Below, one piece after another: positions 54,901-63,146 of a DNA stretch of 64,000 bases. The stretch comes from Mesorhizobium sp. NZP2298 (GTDB lineage Bacteria > Pseudomonadota > Alphaproteobacteria > Rhizobiales > Rhizobiaceae). Under the pieces are notes generated by a model. It saw only the letters and a list, made by a program, of their open reading frames with translations. It did not search any database and was not told the origin of the DNA. Position 1 is the first letter of the stretch; each line of letters starts with the position of its first letter. The DNA lies in the NCBI RefSeq assembly GCF_013170825.1, contig NZ_CP033365.1, positions 124,001 through 188,000 on the forward strand, read 5' to 3'. Position numbers and translations under genes: made by a program.

Positions 54901-56493
54901 TCACGCCGCCCTGTCGCGGACCTGGTAGTCCTTGATCGTGGCGAAGCGGATTGCCTTCCAGCGCTCCGCTTCGTAGTTCAGCGAGAAGGCGTGCTGGGCG
55001 AGGAACACCGGATCGTTGTCGAGGTCGCGGGCGATGTCACCGCGATGCGCCTCGATGAAGCGCAAGACTTCCGCCTTGTCGTCGGCCGATATCCAGCGGC
55101 AGACGGAAAAGCGCGACATCTCGAATTCGACGGGCAGCGTGTATTCGAAATTCAGCCGCTCCTTCAACACGTCGAGCTGCAACGCGCCGACAACGCCGAC
55201 GATGGCGGGTGAGCCGTCCTCGGGCGAGAACAGCTGCACGACGCCTTCCTCGGCCATCTGGTGCAGCGCTTCCTTGAGTTTCTTCGCCTTCATCGCGTCG
55301 CCGAGGCGGACGCGGCGCAGGATCTCCGGTGCGAAATTCGGCACGCCGCGGAACAGTATCTCCTCGCCCTCGGTCAGCGTATCGCCAATGCGCAGCGTGC
55401 CGTGATTGGGGATGCCGACGACGTCGCCGGCAAAGGCTTCGTCCGCCGTGACGCGAGTGCGGGCAAAGAAGAATTGCGGCGCGGACAGGGACATCGGCTT
55501 TCCCGTGCGCACCAGCTTGGCCTTCATGCCGCGCTCTAGCTTGCCCGAGCAGACTCGGACGAAAGCGATGCGGTCGCGGTGATTGGGGTCCATATTGGCC
55601 TGGATCTTGAAGACGAAGGAGGTCATCTTGTCCTCGGTCGCCTCGACCTTGCGGGTGTCGGCCTCCTGCGCGCGCGGCGGCGGGCCGAAGGCGCCGAGCG
55701 CCTCGATCAGGTCGCGCACGCCATAATTGCGCAGCGCCGAGCCGAAATAGACCGGCGTCAGGTGGCCTTCGCGAAAAGCGTCGATGTCGAGCGGCCGGCA
55801 GGCTTCTCGCGCGAGCTCCAGCTCCTCGATGAAGGCCTCGCGCTCGTTTTCCGGCAGCAGGCCGGCGACGCGGTTGGAATCGGGACCATTGACCGGCGTG
55901 CGTTCCTTCTCGTCGTCGCCCTTGCGCACCGCGTTCAGCGCCAGGTGATAGGTGCCGGAGAACGTCTTGCCGCGGCCGATCGGCCAGGTGATGGGGGCAG
56001 TGTCCAGCGCCAGCTTCTGCTCGATCTCGTCCAGGATTTCGAACGGATCGCGACTTTCGCGGTCCATCTTGTTGACGAAAGTGATGATCGGGATGTCGCG
56101 CAGCCGGCAGACCTCGAACAGTTTCAGCGTGCGCGGCTCGATGCCCTTGGCGGCGTCGATGACCATGACGGCCGAGTCGACCGCCGACAGCGTGCGATAG
56201 GTGTCGTCGGCGAAATCCTCGTGGCCGGGCGTGTCCAAGAGGTTGAAGACATTGTCCTCATATTCGAACGTCATCACCGAGGTGACGACCGAAATGCCGC
56301 GCTCGCGCTCTATCTTCATCCAGTCGGACCGGGTCTGGATGCGGTCCTTCTTGGCCTTGACCTCGCCGGCAAGCTGGATGGCGCCGCCGAACAGCAGCAG
56401 CTTTTCGGTGAGCGTCGTCTTGCCGGCGTCGGGGTGGGCGATGATCGCGAAGGTGCGGCGGCGCGCCACTTCCTCTGGTATTGTTTCGGGCAT
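54901..56493 (-). CDS. prfC: Peptide chain release factor 3
   Basis: Translational GTPase that recycles RF1/RF2 from the ribosome. It is 530 residues, as in E. coli (529). G1 is AHPDAGKTTLTEKLL (about residues 18-32), switch region RGISVVTSVM, G3 DTPGHEDF, G4 NKMDRE. Domain II and III follow with the family segments FRGVPNFAPEILRRV and VGVVGALQLDVLKERL. It is a single-gene unit. Confidence 0.97.
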   Translation of the reverse strand: MPETIPEEVARRRTFAIIAHPDAGKTTLTEKLLLFGGAIQLAGEVKAKKDRIQTRSDWMKIERERGISVVTSVMTFEYEDNVFNLLDTPGHEDFADDTYRTLSAVDSAVMVIDAAKGIEPRTLKLFEVCRLRDIPIITFVNKMDRESRDPFEILDEIEQKLALDTAPITWPIGRGKTFSGTYHLALNAVRKGDDEKERTPVNGPDSNRVAGLLPENEREAFIEELELAREACRPLDIDAFREGHLTPVYFGSALRNYGVRDLIEALGAFGPPPRAQEADTRKVEATEDKMTSFVFKIQANMDPNHRDRIAFVRVCSGKLERGMKAKLVRTGKPMSLSAPQFFFARTRVTADEAFAGDVVGIPNHGTLRIGDTLTEGEEILFRGVPNFAPEILRRVRLGDAMKAKKLKEALHQMAEEGVVQLFSPEDGSPAIVGVVGALQLDVLKERLNFEYTLPVEFEMSRFSVCRWISADDKAEVLRFIEAHRGDIARDLDNDPVFLAQHAFSLNYEAERWKAIRFATIKDYQVRDRAA

Positions 56494-56592
56494 TCTCTGG
56501 GATTTCCGTGTGACAGGCCGGGCTTCTAGCAGCGCAGTGCCGGGCTGTCGACCGGTCCGGCGGCGCTGACGCCGCCGGATGCCATTGGCCGC

Positions 56593-57504
56593 TCAGGCCA
56601 GTTCGCTCATATGGCTCACCTGGAGGACCTGCGGAAGCCAGCCGGCAATGGCGCCGCCTATCGCGTCAGCGTGGTCCTCCTGCAGATAGTGCGCGCCGGG
56701 TCCGAGATTGATGAACCGACAGTTTTTCAGCCCGGCCGCGAATTCACGTGCCGCCTCCGGCCCGATCAACGCGCCGGGATCGCCGGCGAACAGCAGTTTC
56801 GGATAGGTGGACAGCCGCAGCGCGCGATGATCATGCTCGCTGATGGCTGCAACGTCGGCGGGCTGGCCTTCGATGGGCAATTCACGGGGCAGGCGCAGAA
56901 CCGGCTTGCGCGATTGCGGTGTCGGGAAAGGCGCCCGGTAGGCAGCCATCTCTTCCTCGCTCATCGTTCGCAGCACCGAGGCCGGCAGCACCTTTTCGAC
57001 AAAGACATTGTCTTCCAGGACCAGCTTTTCGCCGACACCGGGCGTGCGCAGCGCCTTGAACATTTCGCGGGCCTGCGGGCGCTGGTGAAAATCCTCCCAG
57101 CGCTCGAAGGGCCGGATGAATTCCATGAAGGCGAGACCGAGAATGCGCTGCGGCCGCCGCGCCGCGAGATGGAAGGCCAGCGCCGTGCCCCAATCCTGCG
57201 CGACCAGCACCATTTCCTTGATGTCGAGCGCATCGAGGAAGGCGTCGAGATAGCGGACATGGTCGAAGAAACGATAGTCGACATCGGGTTTGCCGGACTG
57301 GCCGTAGCCGATCAGGTCCGGCGCGATGCAGCGGCCAAACGGCGCGACATGCGGGATGATGTTGCGCCAGATATGGGACGAGGTCGGGTTGCCGTGCAGG
57401 AACAGCACGGTTTGACCGGACGTTCCGGCCTCGACATAGGACATGGTCGAATCGAGTACGGCAATCTGAGAACGCCGCAAGGCGTTGTCGGCTTTCGAGT
57501 TCAT
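56593..57504 (-). CDS. Haloalkane dehalogenase, DhaA/DmlA-like
   Basis: A 303-residue alpha/beta hydrolase that cleaves carbon-halogen bonds of haloalkanes to alcohols. All catalytic residues of the HLD-II group are found: nucleophile D104 (AQDWGTA), base H272 (GAHYLQED), acid E128 (MEFIRP), and halide-binding N39 (HGNPTSS) and W105. Similar to Rhodococcus DhaA and to the characterised Mesorhizobium DmlA, from memory. Its start overlaps the tetR stop (ATGA), so a TetR repressor controls it. The natural substrate is unknown. Confidence 0.92.
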   Translation of the reverse strand: MNSKADNALRRSQIAVLDSTMSYVEAGTSGQTVLFLHGNPTSSHIWRNIIPHVAPFGRCIAPDLIGYGQSGKPDVDYRFFDHVRYLDAFLDALDIKEMVLVAQDWGTALAFHLAARRPQRILGLAFMEFIRPFERWEDFHQRPQAREMFKALRTPGVGEKLVLEDNVFVEKVLPASVLRTMSEEEMAAYRAPFPTPQSRKPVLRLPRELPIEGQPADVAAISEHDHRALRLSTYPKLLFAGDPGALIGPEAAREFAAGLKNCRFINLGPGAHYLQEDHADAIGGAIAGWLPQVLQVSHMSELA

Positions 57505-58097
57505 TGGGGTGTCTCCCTGGCGAAAACAGTGCTGAAGATGATTTCCTTGAACCGTTCGAGCGGCGCGGGGCTGCGTTCGACCTTCATGCGCAGCATGGCG
57601 CCCTGCCAGGATGACAGCAGGAAGTCGGCGAGGTCGTCGGCCTCGAAGGTTTTAGGGATGTCCCCGGTCGCCTGGCCTTCGGCGATACAGGCGGCGAAAG
57701 GCTGGCGCCAGCGCTCGAAGATAGCGACGAGTTGCAAACGCAGCGGCTCGCTGTGCACCGCGGTCTCCAGGCTGAGATTGCCGATCATGCAGCCACGCGC
57801 CCAGTCATGCGCCTCGAGCTTCGAGGTGATGACGTCGAGGTAGCGGCGCAGCCTGCCGATCGGCGGCGTGCCGTCTTGCGCCAGCGCTGCTTCAACCAGC
57901 CCGCTGACATAGGCGAAATAGCGGTCCAGTACCTCGCCGGCGAACGCCTCCTTGGAGGCGAAATGGTTGGTGAAAGAGCCCGGCCGCGCATCGGCGGCGG
58001 CCACGATGTCGCGCACGCCGGCGGCGGCATAGCCCGAGTTCCAGAGGGTCTTGAAACCGGCATCGAGGAGTTTTTCGCGGAGTGATTGTCTAGCCAT
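57501..58097 (-). CDS. TetR/AcrR-family repressor
   Basis: A 198-residue TetR protein. N-terminal helix-turn-helix at about residues 25-45 (VRDIVAAADARPGSFTNHFA), then a helical ligand domain with the TetR_C-type RGCMIGNLSLE segment. It is coupled to the dehalogenase gene by a 4-base overlap. Its own promoter carries a perfect 18-base palindrome and starts transcription at about the ATG, so autorepression and leaderless translation are predicted. Confidence 0.93.
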   Translation of the reverse strand: MARQSLREKLLDAGFKTLWNSGYAAAGVRDIVAAADARPGSFTNHFASKEAFAGEVLDRYFAYVSGLVEAALAQDGTPPIGRLRRYLDVITSKLEAHDWARGCMIGNLSLETAVHSEPLRLQLVAIFERWRQPFAACIAEGQATGDIPKTFEADDLADFLLSSWQGAMLRMKVERSPAPLERFKEIIFSTVFARETPQ

Positions 58098-58103
58098 GGT
58101 CGT

Positions 58104-58131
58104 ATAATACGTACGTACGTATTGACGTCAA
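58104..58131 (-). promoter_or_regulatory. tetR promoter with embedded 18-base palindrome
   Basis: On the minus strand TTGACG (58131-58126), 16 bases, TATTAT (58109-58104), then six bases to the ATG at 58097, giving a start at or near the ATG. AATACGTAC/GTACGTATT (58106-58123) is a perfect palindrome filling the spacer and most of the -10, where a TetR protein would block RNA polymerase. Confidence 0.7.
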
Positions 58132-58223
58132 GATGCATATTTTCCCATGCCCGATGTTGGCAAGCGACGAACGGGGTGGCACTTGGAGGGGTGCCCTCAA
58201 GGACAAGAGGCAGAGGAGTTGAT

Positions 58224-59297
58224 ATGACCGCGTCGAAACAAATCATAGTCATCGGCGCCGGCATTATCGGCGCCTCCATCGCCTGGCACCTGACCGAGGC
58301 AGGTGCGCAGGTGACGGTCATCGCGGACAGCGCACCCGGCGGTGTGGCGACGCCGAACTCGTTTGCCTGGATCAACGCCAGCTGGGGCAATCCGGAGCCC
58401 TATTTCCGGCTCCGCATCCGCGCCATGGCCGAGTGGAAGCGGCTCGCGAATGATTTGCCGGGCCTGCCGCTGGCCTGGTGCGGCGGCCTGAACTGGGACC
58501 TGCCGGCGGACAGGCTCGAAGCCTATGCGGCCGAGCACTCTTCATGGGGCTACGGCATCGAACGGGTTGACCGGGAGCAAGTGGCACGCATCGAACCCAA
58601 CCTCGTCGAGTTTCCCGGTTTTGCCCTGCACGTCGCGGAGGAAGGTGTCGCAGAGCCCGTGGCCGCCGCGAAAGCGCTGCTGGCGGACGCGGAGCGACAA
58701 GGGGCGCGCGTCCTGTCCAGTACGGTGACGGCTCTTGTCCAGACCGATGGCAGGATCACGGGCGTGGACACATCGCATGGGCTGATTGCCGCCGACGAGG
58801 TGGTGATCGCCGCCGGCGTCGGCGCTCCGGACATTGCCGCGACGGCGGGGATCAGCCTGCCGATCGAGACGCCGCCTGGGCTGATCGTCCATTCGCGGCC
58901 CTACAAGAAACTGCTCAACGGTCTGGTGCACGCCGACAGGCTGCATATGCGCCAGACCGCCGAAGGCCGCATCATCGCCGGCTCGGATTTCGCCGGCGGC
59001 GATCCAGGCGATGACCCCGCCGCCACGGCGCGCGACCTGTTCGCGGTGGTGAAGGCAGCGTTGCGCGGCGCCGAGGGGCTGGAACTCGATTTCCACACCA
59101 TTGGCTACCGCCCCAATCCGATCGATGGCTTTCCGATCATCGGCCGGGCCGAGGGCATGGACGGCGTCTACGTCGCAGTCCTGCATTCCGGCATCACGCT
59201 GGCGCCGGCCGTCGGCCTGTTCGCCACGCGAGAGATTCTTGATGGCGAGCGCGATCCGCTGCTGGCGCCCTATGGGCTGTCGCGCTTTGCTCAGTAA
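58224..59297 (+). CDS. DadA-type FAD amine/D-amino acid oxidoreductase
   Basis: A 357-residue FAD-dependent oxidoreductase of the DAO family (glycine oxidase / DadA). The ATG at 58224 follows AGAGGAG. The FAD motif is IIVIGAGIIGASIAWHLTEAG (in part, residues 7-26), and C-terminal signatures are TIGYRPNPIDGFPIIGRA and YVAVLHSGITLAPAVG. It lies 127 bases from the tetR start in the opposite direction, so the palindrome may also affect it. Its end overlaps the amidase remnant by 7 bases. Substrate unknown, probably an amino acid or N-methyl amino acid. Confidence 0.88.
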   Translation: MTASKQIIVIGAGIIGASIAWHLTEAGAQVTVIADSAPGGVATPNSFAWINASWGNPEPYFRLRIRAMAEWKRLANDLPGLPLAWCGGLNWDLPADRLEAYAAEHSSWGYGIERVDREQVARIEPNLVEFPGFALHVAEEGVAEPVAAAKALLADAERQGARVLSSTVTALVQTDGRITGVDTSHGLIAADEVVIAAGVGAPDIAATAGISLPIETPPGLIVHSRPYKKLLNGLVHADRLHMRQTAEGRIIAGSDFAGGDPGDDPAATARDLFAVVKAALRGAEGLELDFHTIGYRPNPIDGFPIIGRAEGMDGVYVAVLHSGITLAPAVGLFATREILDGERDPLLAPYGLSRFAQ

Positions 59298-60031
59298 CCC
59301 GGCGGACGGCGGAAGCCGCCGGACAACCCCGCCATTGCGCTGGCTATGCCAAGCAGCCGCGATTCCGACCAGCGTTTGCCGACCAGTTGCAGGCCGATCG
59401 GCAGGCCGTCACCTCCTGTCCGTACAGCATCGAAAGTGCTGGGTGGCCGCTGTAATTGAAGACGGCGCCATCGGCCGGCAGCATCCAGTAGCTCTGCTCC
59501 TCGCCACCGGCGTTGATCGGCGTGCCCGGCTCGCAATGCGGAAAGGCCGTGGTCATGGCAACCGGGCAGAGCAGCGCATCATGGCGGTCGAAAAAATTGT
59601 CCCAGGCGAGTGCGGCCGAACAGTGGATTGTTCGACTGCCAGTCCGACAACATGGTCGCGACATTGGTCTTGGCCATCAGCACGCCGCCGGCGGCCTTTA
59701 GCCTCGCAACCACCGGGCTGTCGTCGCTGGCGACATAGTCGGCGAAGGCCGGGAAGCCGACCGTGGTTTTCATGCCCGCGGTGTCGTGCGTGTCCTTTAG
59801 CGTGAAGGGAACGCCGTGCAGCGACCCGGGCGCGGCGCCGCGCCCGAGTGCGGCGTCGGCCTTTTTTGCTTGGCTGTATGCGCTCTCCCGGTCGAGCAAG
59901 ATGACGGCGTTGACACCTTCATTGTGCCGGTCGGTCTGCGCCAGATGGGCATCGAGTGCCTCGATGGCGGAGATTTTACGCTGGGCGATGGCTGCGGCGA
60001 GGTTGGTTATCGAGGAGAAAGCGATGTCCAT
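59291..60031 (-). pseudogene. Amidase-signature enzyme remnant, deleted and frameshifted
   Basis: Three reading-frame pieces together give the two ends of an amidase (AS family). The N-terminal piece (60031 to about 59610) starts MDIAFSSITNLAAAIAQRKI and keeps the catalytic Lys in HGVPFTLKDTHDT, ending at NNPLFGRT. The next frame resumes at LAWDNFFDRHDALLCPVAMT, so roughly 240 residues containing the GSSGG serine centre are missing. A second frameshift near 59430 separates GHPAL from GDGLPIGLQLVGKRW. The remaining coding length is about half of a 480-residue amidase. It cannot be active. Confidence 0.85.
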
Positions 60032-60185
60032 GGCAAATGCTCCGGCTTGACCGCTTGCCTGGAAAATGGCGGACAGCGGCACGACTTCAAGAGGAGTTGA
60101 GCATTCGGAGCTTAGCTCCGTTTGATCGGAATTGTGCCGGTCGTCTGTTGAGATCGGCGCTCTACGGCGGCGTTTCCGACTTAGA

Positions 60186-60986
60186 CTACCCTACCAGCGC
60201 AAGCTTCGCCGCCGTTGGCGCAAATGGCCGAATGCTGATCCCGTCCCCAGTCATGGTGACGAAGCTCGACGGCGGGATCGCCTGCCAGTCGCCGCCTTCG
60301 CGATCGAAGGGTTCGGAGACGATGCAACGGCCGCCGCCCTTGCGCAGGATAGAGGTGTAGAGTGTTGGCGCATGCGCATCGGTGGCATATCGAACCGCGT
60401 GCAGCGCCTGCCCATCCGAGAATGCGGCGGTGAGTTTCAGTGCCGGTTCGAGGCCGGCTCGGCGCGAGGCTTCGAGAACCCGGCTGGTGGCGCGCGACAC
60501 CGCACCCTGCGGGTCGCCGGCCAATCCTTCGTCGATCATAAGCAGAAAAAAGAGTTCGGAATCGGTGGTGCCTTCGCGCTGGTCGAAGACGGCGTCGGAC
60601 AATGAATTCTCCAGCGCGCGACGGATTTTCTCGAAGCCCCCTATCTGGCCGTTATGCATGAACGACCAGCGGCCGGAGATGAAGGGATGGCAGTTCATGC
60701 GGCTGGTGGCGCCGCCGGTCGAGGCCCGCACATGGGCGAGGAACAGGCCGGATTTGATCTGCCGGCACAGGCTCTTCAGATTGGGATCGGACCAGGCCGG
60801 CAGGATGTCGCGGTAGAGGCCGGGCTCCTGACGGTCGCCGTACCAGGCAAGGCCAAAGCCGTCGCCATTGGTCGGTGACTTCGCCTCCTGGGCGCAATGG
60901 CTCTGGGCGATCAGCGAGTGGCAGGGCGCCGTGAGGATGTCTTCGAGAAAGACCGCTTCACCGAGATAGGCCGCCCAACGGCACAT
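60186..60986 (-). CDS. Class II glutamine amidotransferase (YafJ/EgtC-like)
   Basis: A 266-residue N-terminal-nucleophile amidotransferase. Cys2 (MCRWAAYLG) becomes the catalytic nucleophile after Met removal; the PTNGDGFGLAWY, FLAHVRASTGG and FMHNGQIGGFEKIRRAL segments form the glutamine pocket. There is no synthetase domain, as in YafJ and in EgtC of ergothioneine synthesis. It follows the DUF6356 gene by 15 bases and likely shares its transcript. The acceptor reaction is unknown; no egt genes lie nearby. Confidence 0.9.
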   Translation of the reverse strand: MCRWAAYLGEAVFLEDILTAPCHSLIAQSHCAQEAKSPTNGDGFGLAWYGDRQEPGLYRDILPAWSDPNLKSLCRQIKSGLFLAHVRASTGGATSRMNCHPFISGRWSFMHNGQIGGFEKIRRALENSLSDAVFDQREGTTDSELFFLLMIDEGLAGDPQGAVSRATSRVLEASRRAGLEPALKLTAAFSDGQALHAVRYATDAHAPTLYTSILRKGGGRCIVSEPFDREGGDWQAIPPSSFVTMTGDGISIRPFAPTAAKLALVG

Positions 60987-61001
60987 CGCTTCTGTCGTCC
61001 T

Positions 61002-61250
61002 CTAGGCGCGATCCGGAAGAGCCGCGGGCTCGTTGGTCGCGTGTGTGCCTCTGTTGTGCGTCCGCTCGTAAAGCTCACGGACGATTCGGCTGGCGGTAGT
61101 CTCGAAGAGAAATGGCAAGAAAGCGTGAACGAGCGCGGCACCCGCCGCCATCAACAAACGCGACGAAAACCAGGCGGCAAAGGCCATATGGCCGAAATAG
61201 GTTTCGCCAACCTTGGCCGGATGAGAGGTGAAGATGCTTGCGACCGACAT
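61002..61250 (-). CDS. DUF6356-like small membrane-associated protein
   Basis: An 82-residue protein beginning MSVASIFTSHPAKVGETYFG with a single hydrophobic stretch FAAWFSSRLLMAAGAALVHA (about residues 23-42) and a basic C-terminal tail. It matches, from memory, the small DUF6356 family. The ATG at 61250 is chosen because the upstream in-frame ATG at 61412 would overlap the divergent Lrp gene. Function unknown. It precedes the amidotransferase gene on the same strand. Confidence 0.72.
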   Translation of the reverse strand: MSVASIFTSHPAKVGETYFGHMAFAAWFSSRLLMAAGAALVHAFLPFLFETTASRIVRELYERTHNRGTHATNEPAALPDRA

Positions 61251-61361
61251 GCTGGCCCCCTTCAGCGTGAGTTCCGATATGAGTATCCTGGCACGCTTCG
61301 CCGGTTCATCGGTCTCAAAATGTCCTTGTATTTTGCTATTCCATGGGACAAACATCCCAAT

Positions 61362-61832
61362 ATGGCGCTGGATATCGATGAAATAGACCGAAAACTGCTT
61401 GCCGAATTGCAACGCGACGGCACGCTGTCGGTCGACCAGCTATCGGAACGGGTGGCCTTGTCGCGCAATGCCTGCTGGCGGCGCGTCAAGCGGCTGGAAG
61501 AGGGAGGCGTCATCACCGGGCGCGTGGCGCTGGTCGATGCCGACAAGCTCGGGCTTGGCTTGTCTGTGTTCATCCTGGTCCGGACGTCGAACCATGACCC
61601 GGACTGGCTGCAGAAATTCCGCGCCGCGGTGACCGGCTTCCCCGAGATCACCGGCGTCTACCGCATGTCCGGCGACCTCGACTATGTCCTGCGCGCCCGC
61701 GTCGCCGACGTGAAGGCCTATGACCGGCTCTACCAGCGGCTGATCGCCAAGGTGGCGCTGTCCGACGTGTCGGCCTCCTTCGTGATGGAGGAGATCAAGG
61801 AAACGACAGTAGTTCCGATGGAAGTGCGCTGA
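61362..61832 (+). CDS. Lrp/AsnC-family regulator
   Basis: A 156-residue feast/famine regulator. N-terminal helix-turn-helix at about residues 20-42 (LSVDQLSERVALSRNACWRR) and a RAM ligand/oligomerisation domain with MSGDLDYVLRARVADVKAYD. The ATG at 61362 gives MALDIDEIDRKLLAELQRDG, a standard start. The open frame upstream is a shadow of the amidotransferase region. It is divergent from the DUF6356-amidotransferase pair (111 bases) and may control it, sensing an amino acid. Confidence 0.92.
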   Translation: MALDIDEIDRKLLAELQRDGTLSVDQLSERVALSRNACWRRVKRLEEGGVITGRVALVDADKLGLGLSVFILVRTSNHDPDWLQKFRAAVTGFPEITGVYRMSGDLDYVLRARVADVKAYDRLYQRLIAKVALSDVSASFVMEEIKETTVVPMEVR

Positions 61833-61928
61833 AGCGCGCTCAGGCCATAGTGATGCCCGAAAGAAAGCCGTTGATACCCTTGCGGGCGAATTGACCGAAT
61901 CGGCAATCGCGCCGATAGGATCGATTTT

Positions 61929-62414
61929 ATGCGCGCAGCCCTCCAAAACTCTTCCGTCATCGGTCCGACCGTCGGCTTCGTCAGGTTGCCGCATGCTGAA
62001 GGACTACCCCTCCCTGCCTATGAAAGCGCCGGCGCCGCCGGCATGGATCTGCGCGCGGCAGTGCCCGACGACCGGCCGCTGCTGATCCTGCCGGGAAAAC
62101 GCGCTCTGGTGCCGACAGGGCTGATCCTGGAAATCCCCGAAGGCATGGAAGGCCAGGTGCGGCCGCGCTCCGGCCTTGCTTTCAAGCATGGCCTCACCGT
62201 GCTCAATTCGCCAGGCACGGTCGACAGCGACTATCGCGGCGAGGTGAAGGTGCTGCTGGTCAATCTCGGCGATGAGGATTTTGCCGTGACGCGCGGCATG
62301 CGCATCGCCCAGATCGTTTTCGCTGCCGTGACGCAGGTGGCCGTCGAAGAACGTTCGCTGGCCGGCGGTACGGCGCGTGGCTCGGGCGGGTTCGGATCGA
62401 CCGGCACCGCCTGA
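61929..62414 (+). CDS. dut: Deoxyuridine 5'-triphosphate nucleotidohydrolase
   Basis: A 161-residue dUTPase that hydrolyses dUTP to dUMP, keeping uracil out of DNA and feeding dTMP synthesis. All five motifs are found in order: [33 protein letters not shown] and [14 protein letters not shown] lies 9 bases before the ATG. Its stop shares a base with the start of the next gene (TGATG), indicating co-expression. Confidence 0.97.
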   Translation: MRAALQNSSVIGPTVGFVRLPHAEGLPLPAYESAGAAGMDLRAAVPDDRPLLILPGKRALVPTGLILEIPEGMEGQVRPRSGLAFKHGLTVLNSPGTVDSDYRGEVKVLLVNLGDEDFAVTRGMRIAQIVFAAVTQVAVEERSLAGGTARGSGGFGSTGTA

Positions 62415-63073
62415 TGCCCATCCCGAAACTTGTTATCTTCGACTGCGACGGGATCCTGGTCGACACGGAGAACCTCGCCAACCGGCGCCTTGCCGAGTGG
62501 CTGAGCGCGGCTGGCTATCCGACGAGCTTCGAATATTGCCGCAAGAATTTCTCCGGCCGCAGCATGGCCTCGGTGCAGAAGGAGATCGAAGAGCAGACCG
62601 ATGTTCGCCTCGGCACCGATTTCGTCGATCGCTGGAATGCCGGCCTGCCGGACCTGTTCGCGCATGGGGTCGAGGCGATCCCCTATGTCCGCGAGTTCAT
62701 CGAGGCGGTCCGCGCGGCCGGTATCGACTATTGTGTCGCCACTTCGGCAAGGGTGTCGAAGATGCATATCACGCTTGGCCAGACCGGGCTGCTGCCGCTC
62801 TTCGAACATGCGATGTTCAGTGCCACCATGGTCGGGCGCGGCAAGCCGTTCCCCGACCTGTTCCTGCATGCGGCCAAGACCATGGACTTCGCGCCCGCCG
62901 ACTGCATCGTCATCGAGGACAGCGTCGCGGGCACGCAGGCCGGCATTGCCGCCGGCATGCGGGTGTTTTCCTATCATGGCGATCCCTATTCCGACCGCGA
63001 CGGCCTGATCCAGGCCGGCGGCATCCTGTTCGACGACATGCGCGAGCTGGCCGGCCTGGTGCCGATCCACTGA
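62414..63073 (+). CDS. HAD-family phosphatase (beta-phosphoglucomutase-like subfamily)
   Basis: A 219-residue HAD hydrolase. Motif I FDCDGILVDTENLANRRLAE, motif II the Ser/Thr of VATSAR, motif III Lys in GRGKPFPDLFL, motif IV VIEDSVAGTQAGIAAGM. It is of the YieH/GS1 group that cleaves sugar or nucleotide phosphates. The ATG overlaps the dut stop codon, so a nucleotide-related role is possible but unproven. Confidence 0.9.
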   Translation: MPIPKLVIFDCDGILVDTENLANRRLAEWLSAAGYPTSFEYCRKNFSGRSMASVQKEIEEQTDVRLGTDFVDRWNAGLPDLFAHGVEAIPYVREFIEAVRAAGIDYCVATSARVSKMHITLGQTGLLPLFEHAMFSATMVGRGKPFPDLFLHAAKTMDFAPADCIVIEDSVAGTQAGIAAGMRVFSYHGDPYSDRDGLIQAGGILFDDMRELAGLVPIH

Positions 63074-63146
63074 TCCTGTTCCGACACGGCTGCACGATGC
63101 TGGAACCCGTGCTAGCGTGACTGGCCTGATCTCCGGGGGGACACTC

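Noticed and set aside
59291..60082. Two or three separate small genes in the amidase region
   Set aside because: The pieces line up in order as the two ends of a single amidase in different frames, so a pseudogene explains them better.
60897..61361. A 155-codon upstream extension of the Lrp protein
   Set aside because: It runs opposite the amidotransferase start and the DUF6356 gene, and Lrp proteins begin at the chosen ATG.
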